Shown piece by piece: positions 1 to 7,101 of a DNA stretch of 64,000 nt. This stretch comes from Paenibacillus harenae. GTDB lineage: Bacteria > Bacillota > Bacilli > Paenibacillales > Paenibacillaceae. The stretch lies in assembly GCF_030812415.1 (NCBI RefSeq), contig NZ_JAUSST010000007.1, forward strand, positions 1 through 64,000, written 5' to 3'. The notes beneath the pieces are model-generated. The model saw nothing but the letters and a program-made list of their open reading frames with translations. It searched no databases and was not told where the DNA came from. The position numbers and the translations under genes were made by a program. Within the stretch, counting starts at the first letter, position 1. Each line of letters opens with the position of its first letter.

Positions 1-84
1 GGTCGCTGGCCAGCATCTGGGACCCATATACATCTTACCAAGGAGTCTTTTTGTTTCTCAAACCTCGTATTTCTTCATTATAGG

Positions 85-175
85 AATGCTGCCCGATAGC
101 TTAAAGAGGCCACCGATCTTTTCGGCAGCCTCATCCTGGTTGTTTGATGGAGCTAACGTCCCTCGTTAGCTTAAC
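85..175 (-). repeat. Cassette-type site (full): arm 1, hairpin, arm 2
   Basis: Arm 1 (CTGCCCGATAGCTTAA) is followed by an imperfect hairpin (GAGGC..CCGA / TCGG..GCCTC) and arm 2 (GAGCTAACGTCCCTCGTTAG). This is the first complete member of the family that separates most genes of the left third of the window. Arm 2 is also the left edge of the duplicated 432-bp unit. Confidence 0.8.
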
Positions 176-597
176 ATGCAGATGCCGCGTGTCCGTGAGG
201 TGGGTAAAATGAGTGAATATTTACAAAGTAGCATTTGGTAGCCTATGATTTAAATATTCGTCCAATGGGAAATTGCATCGGATTCCAGCGTGCGTCTATT
301 AGAGGACCGACTACGCCGCAATGAAATCAAGCTGAAGGAGATGAACAAAGGTGAAGAATAGATTTGAATTTACTGCGGTCGTCTTAATAGGGAATGGTGA
401 ATTTACAGACGACTTTACCATCGATATCGCCAAAATGGCTGACCGTTTAACCACACAGCTGGAGATCGCAAAGAAAGCGCACCAAACTATTGCGAAGAGC
501 TCAGCGCAAAACAACGAGGCAGCTAAGACAATTGCCGCAGAAGCTCTAAAATCGATTGTGGAGTAGATGCCCGGCTGCATTGAACTATCGTTTCCCG
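166..597 (+). repeat. Duplicated cassette unit, copy A
   Basis: This 432-bp segment recurs at 7879-8311 with only a handful of differences, including one single-base indel. Similarity begins inside the arm core CGTTAGCTTAAC on the left and ends inside the arm core GTTAGC on the right. The flanking genes differ. The unit holds one small plus-strand ORF and one arm 2, so it behaves as a discrete unit of gene plus site. Confidence 0.85.
351..566 (+). CDS. Small conserved protein of the duplicated unit, copy A (71 aa)
   Basis: Function not recognised. The frame starts with GTG 351, ten bases after a good AAGGAG (335-340), which decides the start; an ATG at 341 opens only a five-codon frame. The product is acidic to neutral, with a hydrophobic beta-like N-terminus (FEFTAVVLIGNG) and a helical, Ala/Lys-rich C-terminal half. 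The stop at 564-566 lies 14 bases before an arm 2 site. The second copy at 8065-8280 keeps the frame and RBS; the three base changes inside the ORF are all missense (F18L, D25E, H44L). It is one of the few plus-strand genes in the array. The opposite strand is open too, but only the plus frame has a convincing RBS. Confidence 0.65.
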   Translation: MKNRFEFTAVVLIGNGEFTDDFTIDIAKMADRLTTQLEIAKKAHQTIAKSSAQNNEAAKTIAAEALKSIVE

Positions 598-607
598 TTA
601 GCTTAAT
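580..607 (-). repeat. Cassette-type arm 2 (half site)
   Basis: TTGAACTATCGTTTCCCGTT followed by AGCTTAAT. It forms the right edge of duplicated unit copy A and sits four bases beyond the minus-strand stop codon (611-613) of the immunity-like remnant. Confidence 0.75.
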
Positions 608-610
608 CAT

Positions 611-876
611 TCATTGTGTTATCAATCTACTTAGTTCTTGCTTAGCAACTTCTTCAACCCAAGCAACAAGTTTGGACAATCATTAATTCTGTATATTGTA
701 TATTCCGGATAACCACCATCAAGGGGTGTAATGTGCTCAAAACAATGGTCATGAGCAAGCATTAATATTAATGAGTTATTCTTTTGGTATAGTGTCATAT
801 TGCCGTTAGCCTCAAAGGCGAAGGCTATGTAGTCGTTAGGATTGATATAGCTTTCGAACTCTTCATCATTACTTAC
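611..876 (-). pseudogene. 3' remnant of a SUKH/SMI1-KNR4-like immunity gene, frameshifted
   Basis: Reading the minus strand from about 876 gives ...EEFESYINPNDYIAFAFEANG, then MTLYQKNNSLILMLAHDH, then TPLDGGYPEYTIYRINDCPN. A one-base shift then restores AWVEEVAKQELSRLITQ and a TGA at 611-613. The dispersed pattern of an aromatic-rich middle and a terminal 'WVEEVA' helix resembles SUKH immunity proteins; this assignment is tentative. The 5' part is missing, ending near the XRE gene. The stop is directly followed by a cassette-type arm, as for intact genes of the array, so it was probably once a normal unit. Confidence 0.45.
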
Positions 877-905
877 ATCTTCGACGTACGGCGGGTTTTT
901 TTATT

Positions 906-1115
906 TTATTCAATCCTCTGCCGATACTCTAGAATATCTCCAGGCTGGCAATCAAGTGCTTTGCAGATCGCTTCGAGTGTTGAGATTCGAATGGCTTTCG
1001 CTTTTCCGTTTTTAAGTATCGACAGGTTCGCCATTGTAATGCCGACTTTCTCCGATAGCTCAGTAACGCTCATTTTCCGCTTTGCAAGCATGACGTCAAT
1101 ATTAACCACTATCAT
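906..1115 (-). CDS. XRE-family helix-turn-helix regulator (YozG-like)
   Basis: A 69-residue protein that is essentially one Cro/CI-type HTH: MSVTELSEKVGITMANLSIL forms helices 2-3, followed by STLEAICKALDCQPGDILEY. This short form is the usual partner of DUF2975 membrane proteins in Firmicutes (YoaS/YozG type). It overlaps the upstream DUF2975 gene by 4 bp (ATGA), so the two are translationally coupled. Expected role (family knowledge): DNA-binding regulator of its own operon, probably sensing through the membrane partner. Its stop lies next to the truncated immunity-like remnant. Confidence 0.85.
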   Translation of the reverse strand: MIVVNIDVMLAKRKMSVTELSEKVGITMANLSILKNGKAKAIRISTLEAICKALDCQPGDILEYRQRIE

Positions 1116-1585
1116 ACGGTCAACTCCTGTTCTTCTTTGAGCTCGATCGCGTTTTTGAGCAGTTTCTCAAGAACTGCGGCAAATACTGCGATTACGACTG
1201 GAGCACAGGTTATAAATAGCCCGATGACCATGACGCCTGGTGCGTCTGCGCCGTCAGCTACAAAGTAGAAAAGCGGGAGATTACATGCAAACATGAGTGA
1301 TACGACAACCGCCGCTCGCTTTATTTTCTTAAGCGCTAAAACAGAGGTTTGTGAAAAAGCGGTATTTGTATCGATGTACCTGAGAAGCTTAAATGCCTGA
1401 AGTAGCGTAAATGAATACGCAATAGACGCCACATACGCAGCCAAAGCGGAAAGATAAACTTTAATATCCGGGAAATCCGGCATCATACTATGCACCATAG
1501 CTGGGAGTCCATAAAAACACATCACTAATGCAGGAATTGCCATAACAACCAGAACAACTTTTAAAAAGAGCGTCTCTTTATTCAT
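1112..1585 (-). CDS. DUF2975 family membrane protein
   Basis: 157 residues with four predicted membrane segments (about 8-30, 45-65, 93-112 and 118-142) and a charged C-terminus (KLLKNAIELKEEQEL). Length, topology and coupling to a short XRE protein (906-1115) match the DUF2975 family, whose biochemical role is unknown. It is the first gene of a two-gene operon. Its upstream region of about 190 bp up to the next cassette site (1780-1876) has room for its own promoter, unlike classical promoterless integron cassettes. Confidence 0.8.
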   Translation of the reverse strand: MNKETLFLKVVLVVMAIPALVMCFYGLPAMVHSMMPDFPDIKVYLSALAAYVASIAYSFTLLQAFKLLRYIDTNTAFSQTSVLALKKIKRAAVVVSLMFACNLPLFYFVADGADAPGVMVIGLFITCAPVVIAVFAAVLEKLLKNAIELKEEQELTV

Positions 1586-1779
1586 CTATTTCACCTCATT
1601 TTTGATTTTATCACTTCATTTATCGTTTTACAATAAAAATGTATTGATTCCTTTGTTTGAGCCCAACAAGTTATTTATAAAGAAGAAGCCATACGGCTTA
1701 TTTGTTCCTCCTTCAAATTTGATCCGAGATACGGACATATTTATGAACCCACTTATTGAAGTTATTCGCGAAAATGATT

Positions 1780-1876
1780 AAACTATTCTGCCCGTTAGCT
1801 CAACGAGGCTGCCGTTTCATACCGGCAGCCTCGTCCTGGTTGGATTGTTAAACTATAGTACCCGTTAGCGTAACGA
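1780..1876 (-). repeat. Cassette-type site (full), reference copy
   Basis: Arm 1 AAACTATTCTGCCCGTTAGC; hairpin CGAGGCTGCCG (1804-1814) with CGGCAGCCTCG (1823-1833); arm 2 AAACTATAGTACCCGTTAGC. On the minus strand the outer cores read GCTAAC (attC R''-like) and GTTGAGC (matches GTTRRRY, attC R'-like), 73 bp apart (1798-1870). The site starts 20 bp behind the stop of the gene at 1896-2288. Confidence 0.85.
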
Positions 1877-1895
1877 GCGCTCCTAATAACAGCAA

Positions 1896-2288
1896 TCATT
1901 CTTCACCAATCAGTCCGAATTTGCTGAATCGGTGATACCAGCCATTTTTTGTAAATAGCTCCCCTTGCAAGCCATCACTTACTTCTGCCACATTCACCCC
2001 ATCTACAAACACATCAATCTTTTCATTATTATCATGAGCCTCTTGTAATGCAAAGAGTAGGTCGTGTATTCCATTGCCTACACAGCTAAAGATAACAGTT
2101 CGTATTATATTTTTTTGTTCCTCATTGAATTGATTAAGCTCAGCCTGAATCTGTCGCAATGAAGGAGCCTTACATTTTCCATTACTGAGCGTATCATAAT
2201 GATCAATTGCCCTGTCTCTTAGGTTATTCATTATAAACTTCCCGAACTTATCTAGCGGCAGAATTACGGAAGAATCGTTCTCTGGCAT
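1896..2288 (-). CDS. Hypothetical protein (130 aa), array cargo
   Basis: Not recognised. The start is the ATG at 2288 (MPENDSSVILPLDKFGKF), because GGGAGG ends five bases upstream; a longer frame to 2315 lacks an RBS. The protein is soluble, alpha/beta, with an N-terminal amphipathic region, LRQIQAELNQFNEEQKNIIR as a helix, a hydrophobic strand (TVIFSCVGNGIHDLLFAL) and an acidic C-terminus. No signal peptide or membrane segment is present. It is a single-gene unit between the sites at 1780-1876 and 2324-2371. Confidence 0.7.
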   Translation of the reverse strand: MPENDSSVILPLDKFGKFIMNNLRDRAIDHYDTLSNGKCKAPSLRQIQAELNQFNEEQKNIIRTVIFSCVGNGIHDLLFALQEAHDNNEKIDVFVDGVNVAEVSDGLQGELFTKNGWYHRFSKFGLIGEE

Positions 2289-2323
2289 AAAAACCTCCCT
2301 TTCCTTTTGTAACACATTTCAGC

Positions 2324-2371
2324 AATCTATCGTACTCCGTTAGCTGAACGATGGGCAGCCAAGCGCAGCCC
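2324..2371 (-). repeat. Cassette-type arm with short hairpin
   Basis: AATCTATCGTACTCCGTTAG followed by CTGAACGA and a reduced hairpin GGGCAGCC..GCAGCCC. It lies 3' of the DUF1871 gene (stop at 2411) and 5' of nothing else, in the standard orientation. Confidence 0.65.
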
Positions 2372-2410
2372 TTCTGGTCCCTCAGTAGTTTATGGTTTCC
2401 GCTGTCCAAA

Positions 2411-2791
2411 TCAACATGGGAAAATGAATTTCCCTTCTTTCAAAGAAGTAAAAATTGCATTGGTGACATCAACCGACCTTTGGTCTTGAACAACATCCTC
2501 TTCAAAGGTATCCTCAAATGTTGATCGGATATGTTTTTCGAGTTCATGCACGTCCAAGTCATTGAGATGCTTAGTAATATAAATCGTAATACGGCGAATT
2601 TCGGATTCGTATTCGTCTGGGGGGCACTCAATTGCTAATAGGCCAAAAGGATCCCATTGATCGATAAATTTTTTGACTATTTGAAAGATTGACGCTGTAT
2701 CAATGGGAAGGTCGCTTAGATAACTTTTTTCCTCCTGTATTTGGAGCTTAGCCATTTTTAATCGTTCCTCAATCGACATGTTTTTGTTCAT
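2411..2791 (-). CDS. DUF1871 family protein (126 aa)
   Basis: The motif WDPFGLLAIECPPDEYESEI is the signature of DUF1871 (YugE-like) proteins, small helical proteins of unknown role, seen in Bacilli and in polymorphic-toxin and immunity neighbourhoods. The ATG at 2791 (MNKNMSIEERLK) is chosen because GGGGGA lies six bases upstream. The first ~50 residues look like an added helix; DUF1871 occupies the C-terminal part. It is a single-gene unit of the array. No catalytic residues are evident. Confidence 0.75.
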   Translation of the reverse strand: MNKNMSIEERLKMAKLQIQEEKSYLSDLPIDTASIFQIVKKFIDQWDPFGLLAIECPPDEYESEIRRITIYITKHLNDLDVHELEKHIRSTFEDTFEEDVVQDQRSVDVTNAIFTSLKEGKFIFPC

Positions 2792-2882
2792 AAGCAATCC
2801 CCCTTTATCATATATCCACTTGGGCTTAACAAATTATCTGAAGGATATTCCTGTACCCTGATCTTTATCTTAATAAACAAAA

Positions 2883-2942
2883 GAGCAGCTGCCGCAAACA
2901 ACTCCTTATTTTGTTCAACTATCGTCTCCCGATAGCTTAATA
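2883..2942 (-). repeat. Cassette-type site, partial (degenerate hairpin plus arm 2)
   Basis: A hairpin remnant (AGCAGCTGCCGC) precedes arm 2 (TTCAACTATCGTCTCCCGAT plus AGCTTAA). Arm 2 ends two bases before the stop codon (2944-2946) of the pentapeptide gene. Confidence 0.7.
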
Positions 2943-2943
2943 A

Positions 2944-3375
2944 TTAAGTTCGATTTCTGGCTTCGTTATAAAGTGTCTTTTTGGGGACCGATTCCCCATT
3001 AAAACGGTAATCGGGATGGTTCTCAATCAACTCTTTTACCGAGACACCGTTAATTTTTAAACCATCAATTAGACAGTTATTGATCGTCAGATTTACAAGA
3101 TCCGAGTTGGAGACCGTAGCATCCTCCAAGGTTCCAGAATCAAAATTCAATCCAAAAACATCGCATTGATTCATGTGCATACCCCACCATGCATTACCTT
3201 CCAGATATACTTCAGATAGATTACTCGCTCGGACCGTGGAACCAGTTAAGTCAACATGAATGATTTGAGCGTTTTTCATGTTTGCAAACCTAATTGTTGT
3301 CTCATGTAAGTTGGCATTTTCAATTGTGGAATTGGTCAAATCCCCTGTATAAAATTTACTATTCGTTTCATTCAT
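2944..3375 (-). CDS. Pentapeptide-repeat protein (143 aa)
   Basis: Residues ~10-110 consist of A(D/N)LXX-type pentapeptides (NSTIENANLHETTIRFANMK, then VDLTGSTVRASNLSEVYLEG, later NSDLVNLTINNCLIDGLKIN), predicting a right-handed quadrilateral beta helix. Some family members protect DNA gyrase, but many have no known target. The ATG at 3375 has GGGGGT seven bases upstream. The C-terminal ~30 residues (KELIENHPDYRFNGESVPKK) form a short helical cap. The stop abuts a cassette-type arm, and the 5' side is closed by the full site at 3433-3528. Confidence 0.85.
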   Translation of the reverse strand: MNETNSKFYTGDLTNSTIENANLHETTIRFANMKNAQIIHVDLTGSTVRASNLSEVYLEGNAWWGMHMNQCDVFGLNFDSGTLEDATVSNSDLVNLTINNCLIDGLKINGVSVKELIENHPDYRFNGESVPKKTLYNEARNRT

Positions 3376-3432
3376 TCAAGCTACCCCCATAATATGGAAT
3401 GATTTCTTGATCTATTAATTCGCTGCAATTAC

Positions 3433-3528
3433 TAAACTATGCTGCCCGTTAGCATAATGAGGCAGCCAATCGTTGTGATTGGCTGCCTCTTTGTCATTAT
3501 TAAGCTATCGTGTCCCGTTAGTTGAGTA
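3433..3528 (-). repeat. Cassette-type site (full) with perfect 13-bp stem
   Basis: Arm 1 AAACTATGCTGCCCGTTAGC; hairpin GAGGCAGCCAATC / GATTGGCTGCCTC (3459-3489); arm 2 AAGCTATCGTGTCCCGTTAG. The stem is perfect although its sequence differs from other copies at several positions, so paired bases have changed together. Confidence 0.8.
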
Positions 3529-3672
3529 ACACAACGAAATCCAGAAATGAATTAATTCTTTATCACTTGCTTAGTGACTAAAAAAAGTCCCTTCTAACGA
3601 ACAGTATTATATAAAACCAGAATGGTAACAGCACCTTATAAAACTATCCCTGTTACTAGGAGGGAAAAATAT

Positions 3673-4077
3673 ATGACTATCCAACTCGCTGAAAGTATTA
3701 ATCACTCAGCTCAAAATAATCACAATATAATTTCTATTATGGCCGAAATGATCGCAACTATGGAGATTGACGCCAAACTCAAAAAAGAAATTCTTTTTAA
3801 AGTTGATGAAATCAGTATGGAGATTTCCAGAAAAGATAAACTCTGCTATGACGTAGTGAATGCTACTCGTAATAACGGTGACTATTACAAAGCTAAGATG
3901 GTATGGAAACAATTTAGAAATAGAGTAGAGCATGCCCTTGGAGAGCTGAATAAGCGAATTCAATGGACAAGATACCCTGACGAGTGGAGCGAGACATATG
4001 AACTCCTAAAGCGTCGAGCAGCTTTACATGATGATGAGGTGGAAAGATTAGAGCGGCAAGAGTTATTGAGCGTCTAG
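3673..4077 (+). CDS. Hypothetical protein (134 aa), plus strand
   Basis: Not recognised. AGGAGGG (3659-3665) lies eight bases before ATG 3673, so the longer frame back to 3622 is discarded. The protein is soluble and mainly helical: an N-terminal amphipathic part (IQLAESINHSAQNNHNIISI), then a charged helical C-terminal half rich in Arg/Glu (RRAALHDDEVERLERQELLS). It is one of three plus-strand genes inside the otherwise minus-strand array. Its stop is followed at once by the stop of a possible convergent 24-codon ORF. Confidence 0.7.
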   Translation: MTIQLAESINHSAQNNHNIISIMAEMIATMEIDAKLKKEILFKVDEISMEISRKDKLCYDVVNATRNNGDYYKAKMVWKQFRNRVEHALGELNKRIQWTRYPDEWSETYELLKRRAALHDDEVERLERQELLSV

Positions 4078-4152
4078 TCATTTGCGGTTGCTTTTTAGTT
4101 CTTGTTTTTTCTTTTTGCTCTTTTCTAAAACATCGTGTTGGTTTTTGTTCAT
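4078..4152 (-). CDS. Possible 24-aa Lys-rich peptide
   Basis: A minus-strand ATG at 4152 opens MNKNQHDVLEKSKKKKQELK followed by SNRK and TGA. A short AGGTGA element lies immediately 5', with very tight spacing. The peptide is strongly basic and helical. It is convergent with the plus-strand gene and lies 5' of nothing else, with the site at 4183-4244 upstream of it. It could be a chance frame. Confidence 0.35.
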   Translation of the reverse strand: MNKNQHDVLEKSKKKKQELKSNRK

Positions 4153-4182
4153 GTCACCTAACATTTAGATTCTCTTCAAAAT

Positions 4183-4244
4183 TGGCTGCCGATGTATTGT
4201 CGGCGGCTGTCTTGTTGTTGAGCTAAAGTTCCCCGATAGTTCAA
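4183..4244 (-). repeat. Cassette-type site, hairpin plus arm 2
   Basis: Hairpin GGCTGCCGA..TCGGCGGC and arm 2 GAGCTAAAGTTCCCCGATAG plus TTCAATCA. The TGA stop of the next gene (complement of 4241-4243) lies inside the arm. Arm 1 is not recognisable. Confidence 0.7.
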
Positions 4245-4603
4245 TCACTTATCTCGGACTCCACCCTAAACTCGATCCATTCAATCCCAGTGACCTTGGT
4301 TTTAGTGGTCAATCCGCGAAATCCCCACATCCCTGGTTCAGAAATGTACGGGCCAGTAACCTCCCATTGATAAGCCAACTTGTGAGAGATGACTAATGCT
4401 GCGAAAACAGCATCAGCAATTTCGTCCTTATTTAAAGGTGTACTAAAAACAACATCGAATAAGGAGGAGTCCTTCCAATAACGTTCACACGAAACTAGAG
4501 TACCCTTCATGTCACATACTTCATTAAATCTTGTAAGTAGCTTATGCACTTTTTCCTCTCTGTTCACTTTGAAAAAAGCGTGCCAATAAATGTATTTGTG
4601 CAT
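4241..4603 (-). CDS. Hypothetical protein (120 aa), array cargo
   Basis: Not recognised. GGAGG is placed six bases before ATG 4603. A soluble alpha/beta protein beginning MHKYIYWHAFFKVNREEKVH, with a conserved-looking hydrophobic core (IADAVFAALVISHKLAYQWE) and an aromatic stretch (GPYISEPGMWGFRGL). No catalytic motif is apparent. Its stop codon is part of the cassette-type arm. It is separated from the GNAT gene upstream by only a half site (4620-4645). Confidence 0.7.
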   Translation of the reverse strand: MHKYIYWHAFFKVNREEKVHKLLTRFNEVCDMKGTLVSCERYWKDSSLFDVVFSTPLNKDEIADAVFAALVISHKLAYQWEVTGPYISEPGMWGFRGLTTKTKVTGIEWIEFRVESEISD

Positions 4604-4619
4604 ATTAATCCTCCGACCG

Positions 4620-4645
4620 GTTGATCTAGCGTCCCGTTAGCTTAG
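4620..4645 (-). repeat. Cassette-type arm 2 (half site) carrying a stop codon
   Basis: GTTGATCTAGCGTCCCGTTA followed by GCTTAG. The complement of 4642-4644 is the TAA stop of the GNAT gene, so the arm core serves as the gene's terminator codon. Confidence 0.75.
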
Positions 4646-5094
4646 CCATTTAATCGAAGATAATGAGTTTCATTTTTTGGATCAGTAATAACCGTGAACC
4701 CAATAGAGTGGTAAAATACATCGGCAACCGGGTTATCAGTTTTTAGTACAAGCATCGTATAACATTTTCTAGCTTCTGCGATAACCGAATCCATTAACAT
4801 TTTCCCAATACCAAATCGACGTACTCTTGACGAGACATAAAGTCTACGGACACGACCAACTTCATTGCTATTCGCATAAGGGTCTTGATTTAATCCGCAA
4901 ATTCCAACAATATCGTTGTTTTGATAAGCTATAAAGACCGCCTCCCCATCTTTATCGAATTTATTTACACCAGTTTCATAGTCGTTTACCAATCGTTTGA
5001 GGTGACGGAATCCTTCACTCGTGCTTTCTTCAACCAATAATAATAACTTTCGGGTATCCAGATGATTAACTTTTTGGATTAAAATCTCATTCAT
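4642..5094 (-). CDS. GNAT-family N-acetyltransferase (150 aa)
   Basis: The acetyl-CoA binding motif A is visible as RVRRLYVSSRVRRFGIGKML (R/Q-x-x-G-x-G/A, residues ~82-101), followed by the beta-5 strand (CYTMLVLKTDN) and the FYHSIGF element of motif B. The length is normal for a single GNAT fold. The acceptor substrate cannot be predicted. ATG 5094 has GGAGATGG five to ten bases upstream. GNATs are among the commonest cargo of integron cassettes, which fits this setting. The stop codon falls within the adjoining cassette-type arm. Confidence 0.88.
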   Translation of the reverse strand: MNEILIQKVNHLDTRKLLLLVEESTSEGFRHLKRLVNDYETGVNKFDKDGEAVFIAYQNNDIVGICGLNQDPYANSNEVGRVRRLYVSSRVRRFGIGKMLMDSVIAEARKCYTMLVLKTDNPVADVFYHSIGFTVITDPKNETHYLRLNG

Positions 5095-5147
5095 TTAAAC
5101 CATCTCCACTAAAGGGTTTTCCTAGTTTACTTCTGCATCTTCGTGGA

Positions 5148-5237
5148 AGTATCCTGCCAGTTAGCTCAACGACGAACGGCAGCCGATCGAATGGCCGGCC
5201 TCCGCTTTGTCGTGATTGAACTATCGTTCCCCGTTTG
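5148..5237 (-). repeat. Cassette-type site (full)
   Basis: Arm 1 AGTATCCTGCCAGTTAGCTC; hairpin GGCAGCCGATCG..GGCCGGCC; arm 2 GAACTATCGTTCCCCGTTTG. The TAGC of arm 2 is replaced by TGTAAATTG exactly where the truncated gene sequence begins. Confidence 0.75.
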
Positions 5238-5405
5238 TAAATTGTTACGAAGTAAAAATGAAACTGCGCCTACATCGAACTCTTCAAAGATGTTATATGC
5301 AATTACGGGATCATTTGAACTTAGTAAATAAGTTCCACAGTTCTTAATCGTATCAATGAATAGCTCGTATAATTTTTCTAATGAGATAGACTCCATCAAA
5401 TACAT
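5238..5405 (-). pseudogene. 5' gene fragment truncated at a cassette-type arm
   Basis: Minus-strand coding sequence MESISLEKLYELFIDTIKNC then YLLSSNDPVIAYNIFEEFDV then GAVSFLLRNN runs into arm 2, after which the frame reads through the site and is not protein-like. The family is not recognised; it looks like the start of a small soluble protein with an RBS-like GGGGTGA upstream. The break coincides with the arm core, as expected if a recombination event at the site removed the rest. Confidence 0.5.
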
Positions 5406-5467
5406 TCACCCCATATTCGATCGTACGCGGAAACTTGTCGGCAAATGTTACCGGGGAACTGGAAATA

Positions 5468-6667
5468 TCAGTTCATATACTCTGTCGAAATCGTCTCGCA
5501 TCCGTTGAATAATGCAAAATTTTGAAAACAATTGTTCAAGGCTGTTCGCAATTGCTTTGTTTGCTTTATGTCGTTCTCGTACCAGATGTTTTTAACAACG
5601 AGCGTCCCGGCTTTTCGCTCCGCGATTACCTCGGCTCGTCCGATGAGGCTTTCTCCGTATAATAGAGGCAACACATAATAGCCGAATTTCCGTTTGATTG
5701 CAGGCGTGTAAATCTCCCAGGTGTAATCGAATTCAAACAATTCGTTGATAAGTTTTCTGTCCCATATGAAATTATCTAGTGGGGCAATCAGCTCGCAACG
5801 CCATTTCGGCGCTGGATTTTGCAGAACGGCTTCAATAAGCGGCAAGTCCTCCGTGCGACAATAAAGTATATCCTTCATTTGTTCCACGGCAACAGCAACA
5901 ATGCGAGCTTCGTGCAACAGTTGGCGGAAAACCTCGTTGCGCTGCTCCGCTTTCAATCCCCATATGTTCAGCCAGGCATCGGATGCGCGATTCCATAAAA
6001 GTCCAACAGCGCCGATTCGACGCAGTACTCGCCACTTGTGATGCTCAAGCTCGCCCTCCAGCGGCTCCGGCGCATTCAGCAGATTTGGCTGTATGTACTT
6101 CCCGGCGATATCGTAATATTTACGCGTTCCTTTTTTGTGATGTATAATCAACTCGCCTGTCGAGTACATCTGCTCCAGCACCGACCGGGATGAATTGTTT
6201 CCGCTGCTCCAATGGATGGCCGATCGCCAAGCGAAATTTCCATCCAATTTTAGATCATCCGAACTTAGCGCACCGTGATTTTGGATGTGAGCTCGTACTT
6301 GCTCTATCAACGCTTCCATTTCGGGATAGCGCTTGGCATGTTGTCGGGCGGCCTGCCTGTACCGCTCAAAATACGGCCAGTCCTCGACAGGGATAATGGC
6401 CAAGTTCTTGTCGGGATAATCGACAAGGATTCTATCTTGATACAGCAACTCGGCGAGCATGTTCTTGGTAAATCCTTTGATTCGCGACTGCAACACCAGT
6501 TCGGCGTTTTTTCCGCAAACATCGATGGGATCGTATTGAATACAGCCGACCTGCCGCACAAAATCCAATACTCCCTGCTTTCCGGTAAAATGATATTCGC
6601 CCAACAACCCGTGCTTCAATAGCAGAAATTGTCGTGCCTGGCGGTTCGTCAATTGAATCATGTACAC
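5468..6667 (-). CDS. Winged-helix DNA glycosylase-like protein, YcaQ/HTH_42 (DUF1006) family
   Basis: The N-terminus (LTNRQARQFLLLKHGLLGEY, later QVGCIQYDPIDVCGKNAELV and LLYQDRILVDY) is typical of the YcaQ/AlkZ family. Its characterised members excise bulky or crosslinked N7-alkylguanine from DNA. The central part holds winged-helix repeats, and WRCELIAPLDNFIWDRKLIN plus FDYTWEIYTPAIKRKFGYYV are conserved near the C-terminus. Length (~399 aa) is normal. An AGGAG lies upstream of GTG 6667 and of an ATG two codons on; either start is possible. It is larger than typical cassette cargo. It directly follows a truncated gene, with a 10-bp overlap. Confidence 0.85.
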   Translation of the reverse strand: MYMIQLTNRQARQFLLLKHGLLGEYHFTGKQGVLDFVRQVGCIQYDPIDVCGKNAELVLQSRIKGFTKNMLAELLYQDRILVDYPDKNLAIIPVEDWPYFERYRQAARQHAKRYPEMEALIEQVRAHIQNHGALSSDDLKLDGNFAWRSAIHWSSGNNSSRSVLEQMYSTGELIIHHKKGTRKYYDIAGKYIQPNLLNAPEPLEGELEHHKWRVLRRIGAVGLLWNRASDAWLNIWGLKAEQRNEVFRQLLHEARIVAVAVEQMKDILYCRTEDLPLIEAVLQNPAPKWRCELIAPLDNFIWDRKLINELFEFDYTWEIYTPAIKRKFGYYVLPLLYGESLIGRAEVIAERKAGTLVVKNIWYENDIKQTKQLRTALNNCFQNFALFNGCETISTEYMN

Positions 6668-6669
6668 AT

Positions 6670-6855
6670 CGGCTCCTTAACGAAACAAACGGGAGCCGTT
6701 TGCACATGATTATGGTTGGCGAGATTGCTTATCTCAATAAAGTTACTATTTGCTTCTTTCCATAATGATGGTATCCATTGGGATGCTTCATTAGCAAACC
6801 TCTTTCCTAATTTTCCAATAACCGAAAATTGCACTTTTTCAATAATTTCAACCAC
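6670..6855 (-). pseudogene. 5' fragment of a GyrI-like/AraC effector-binding protein
   Basis: From the GTG at 6855 (preceded by GGGGGAATAGGC) the frame reads VVEIIEKVQFSVIGKLGKRF then ANEASQWIPSLWKEANSNF then IEISNLA. This is the opening of the effector-binding (GyrI-like) domain, which is normally ~150 residues. After ~55 residues the match stops and the frame runs into the glycosylase gene's 5' end. The rest is missing. GyrI-like domains bind small amphiphilic ligands. It is evidence of cut-and-join events within the array. Confidence 0.55.
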
Positions 6856-6950
6856 GCCTATTCCCCCTATCCGTTGGAAAATACAAAAAAACAAACACAT
6901 GTTCCCATAAAATGTTACCATTATCTCGAGCATAAAAACAAGAGCTAGTC

Positions 6951-7043
6951 AAAAATACTGCCCGTTAAAGCAATGAAGCTGCCGATCGCCGCGGCAGCTT
7001 CATCTAAGTTGTGTATTGAGCTAAAGTTTCCCGTTAGCTTAAG
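6951..7043 (-). repeat. Cassette-type site (full)
   Basis: Arm 1 AATACTGCCCGTTAAAGCAA; hairpin GAAGCTGCCGATCGC / GCGGCAGCTTC; arm 2 GAGCTAAAGTTTCCCGTTAG. It lies 3' of the CPT-like gene (stop 7102). Confidence 0.8.
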
Positions 7044-7101
7044 GACCGAGGGTCAATAGCCCCAATGCTTGAATATGTTGTTATCTGATGGATTCGCTTT
7101 A

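Noticed and set aside
311..610. Minus-strand frames opposite the small duplicated gene (also at 8025-8294)
   Set aside because: They lack an RBS and run through the arm; the plus frame has AAGGAG at a proper distance.
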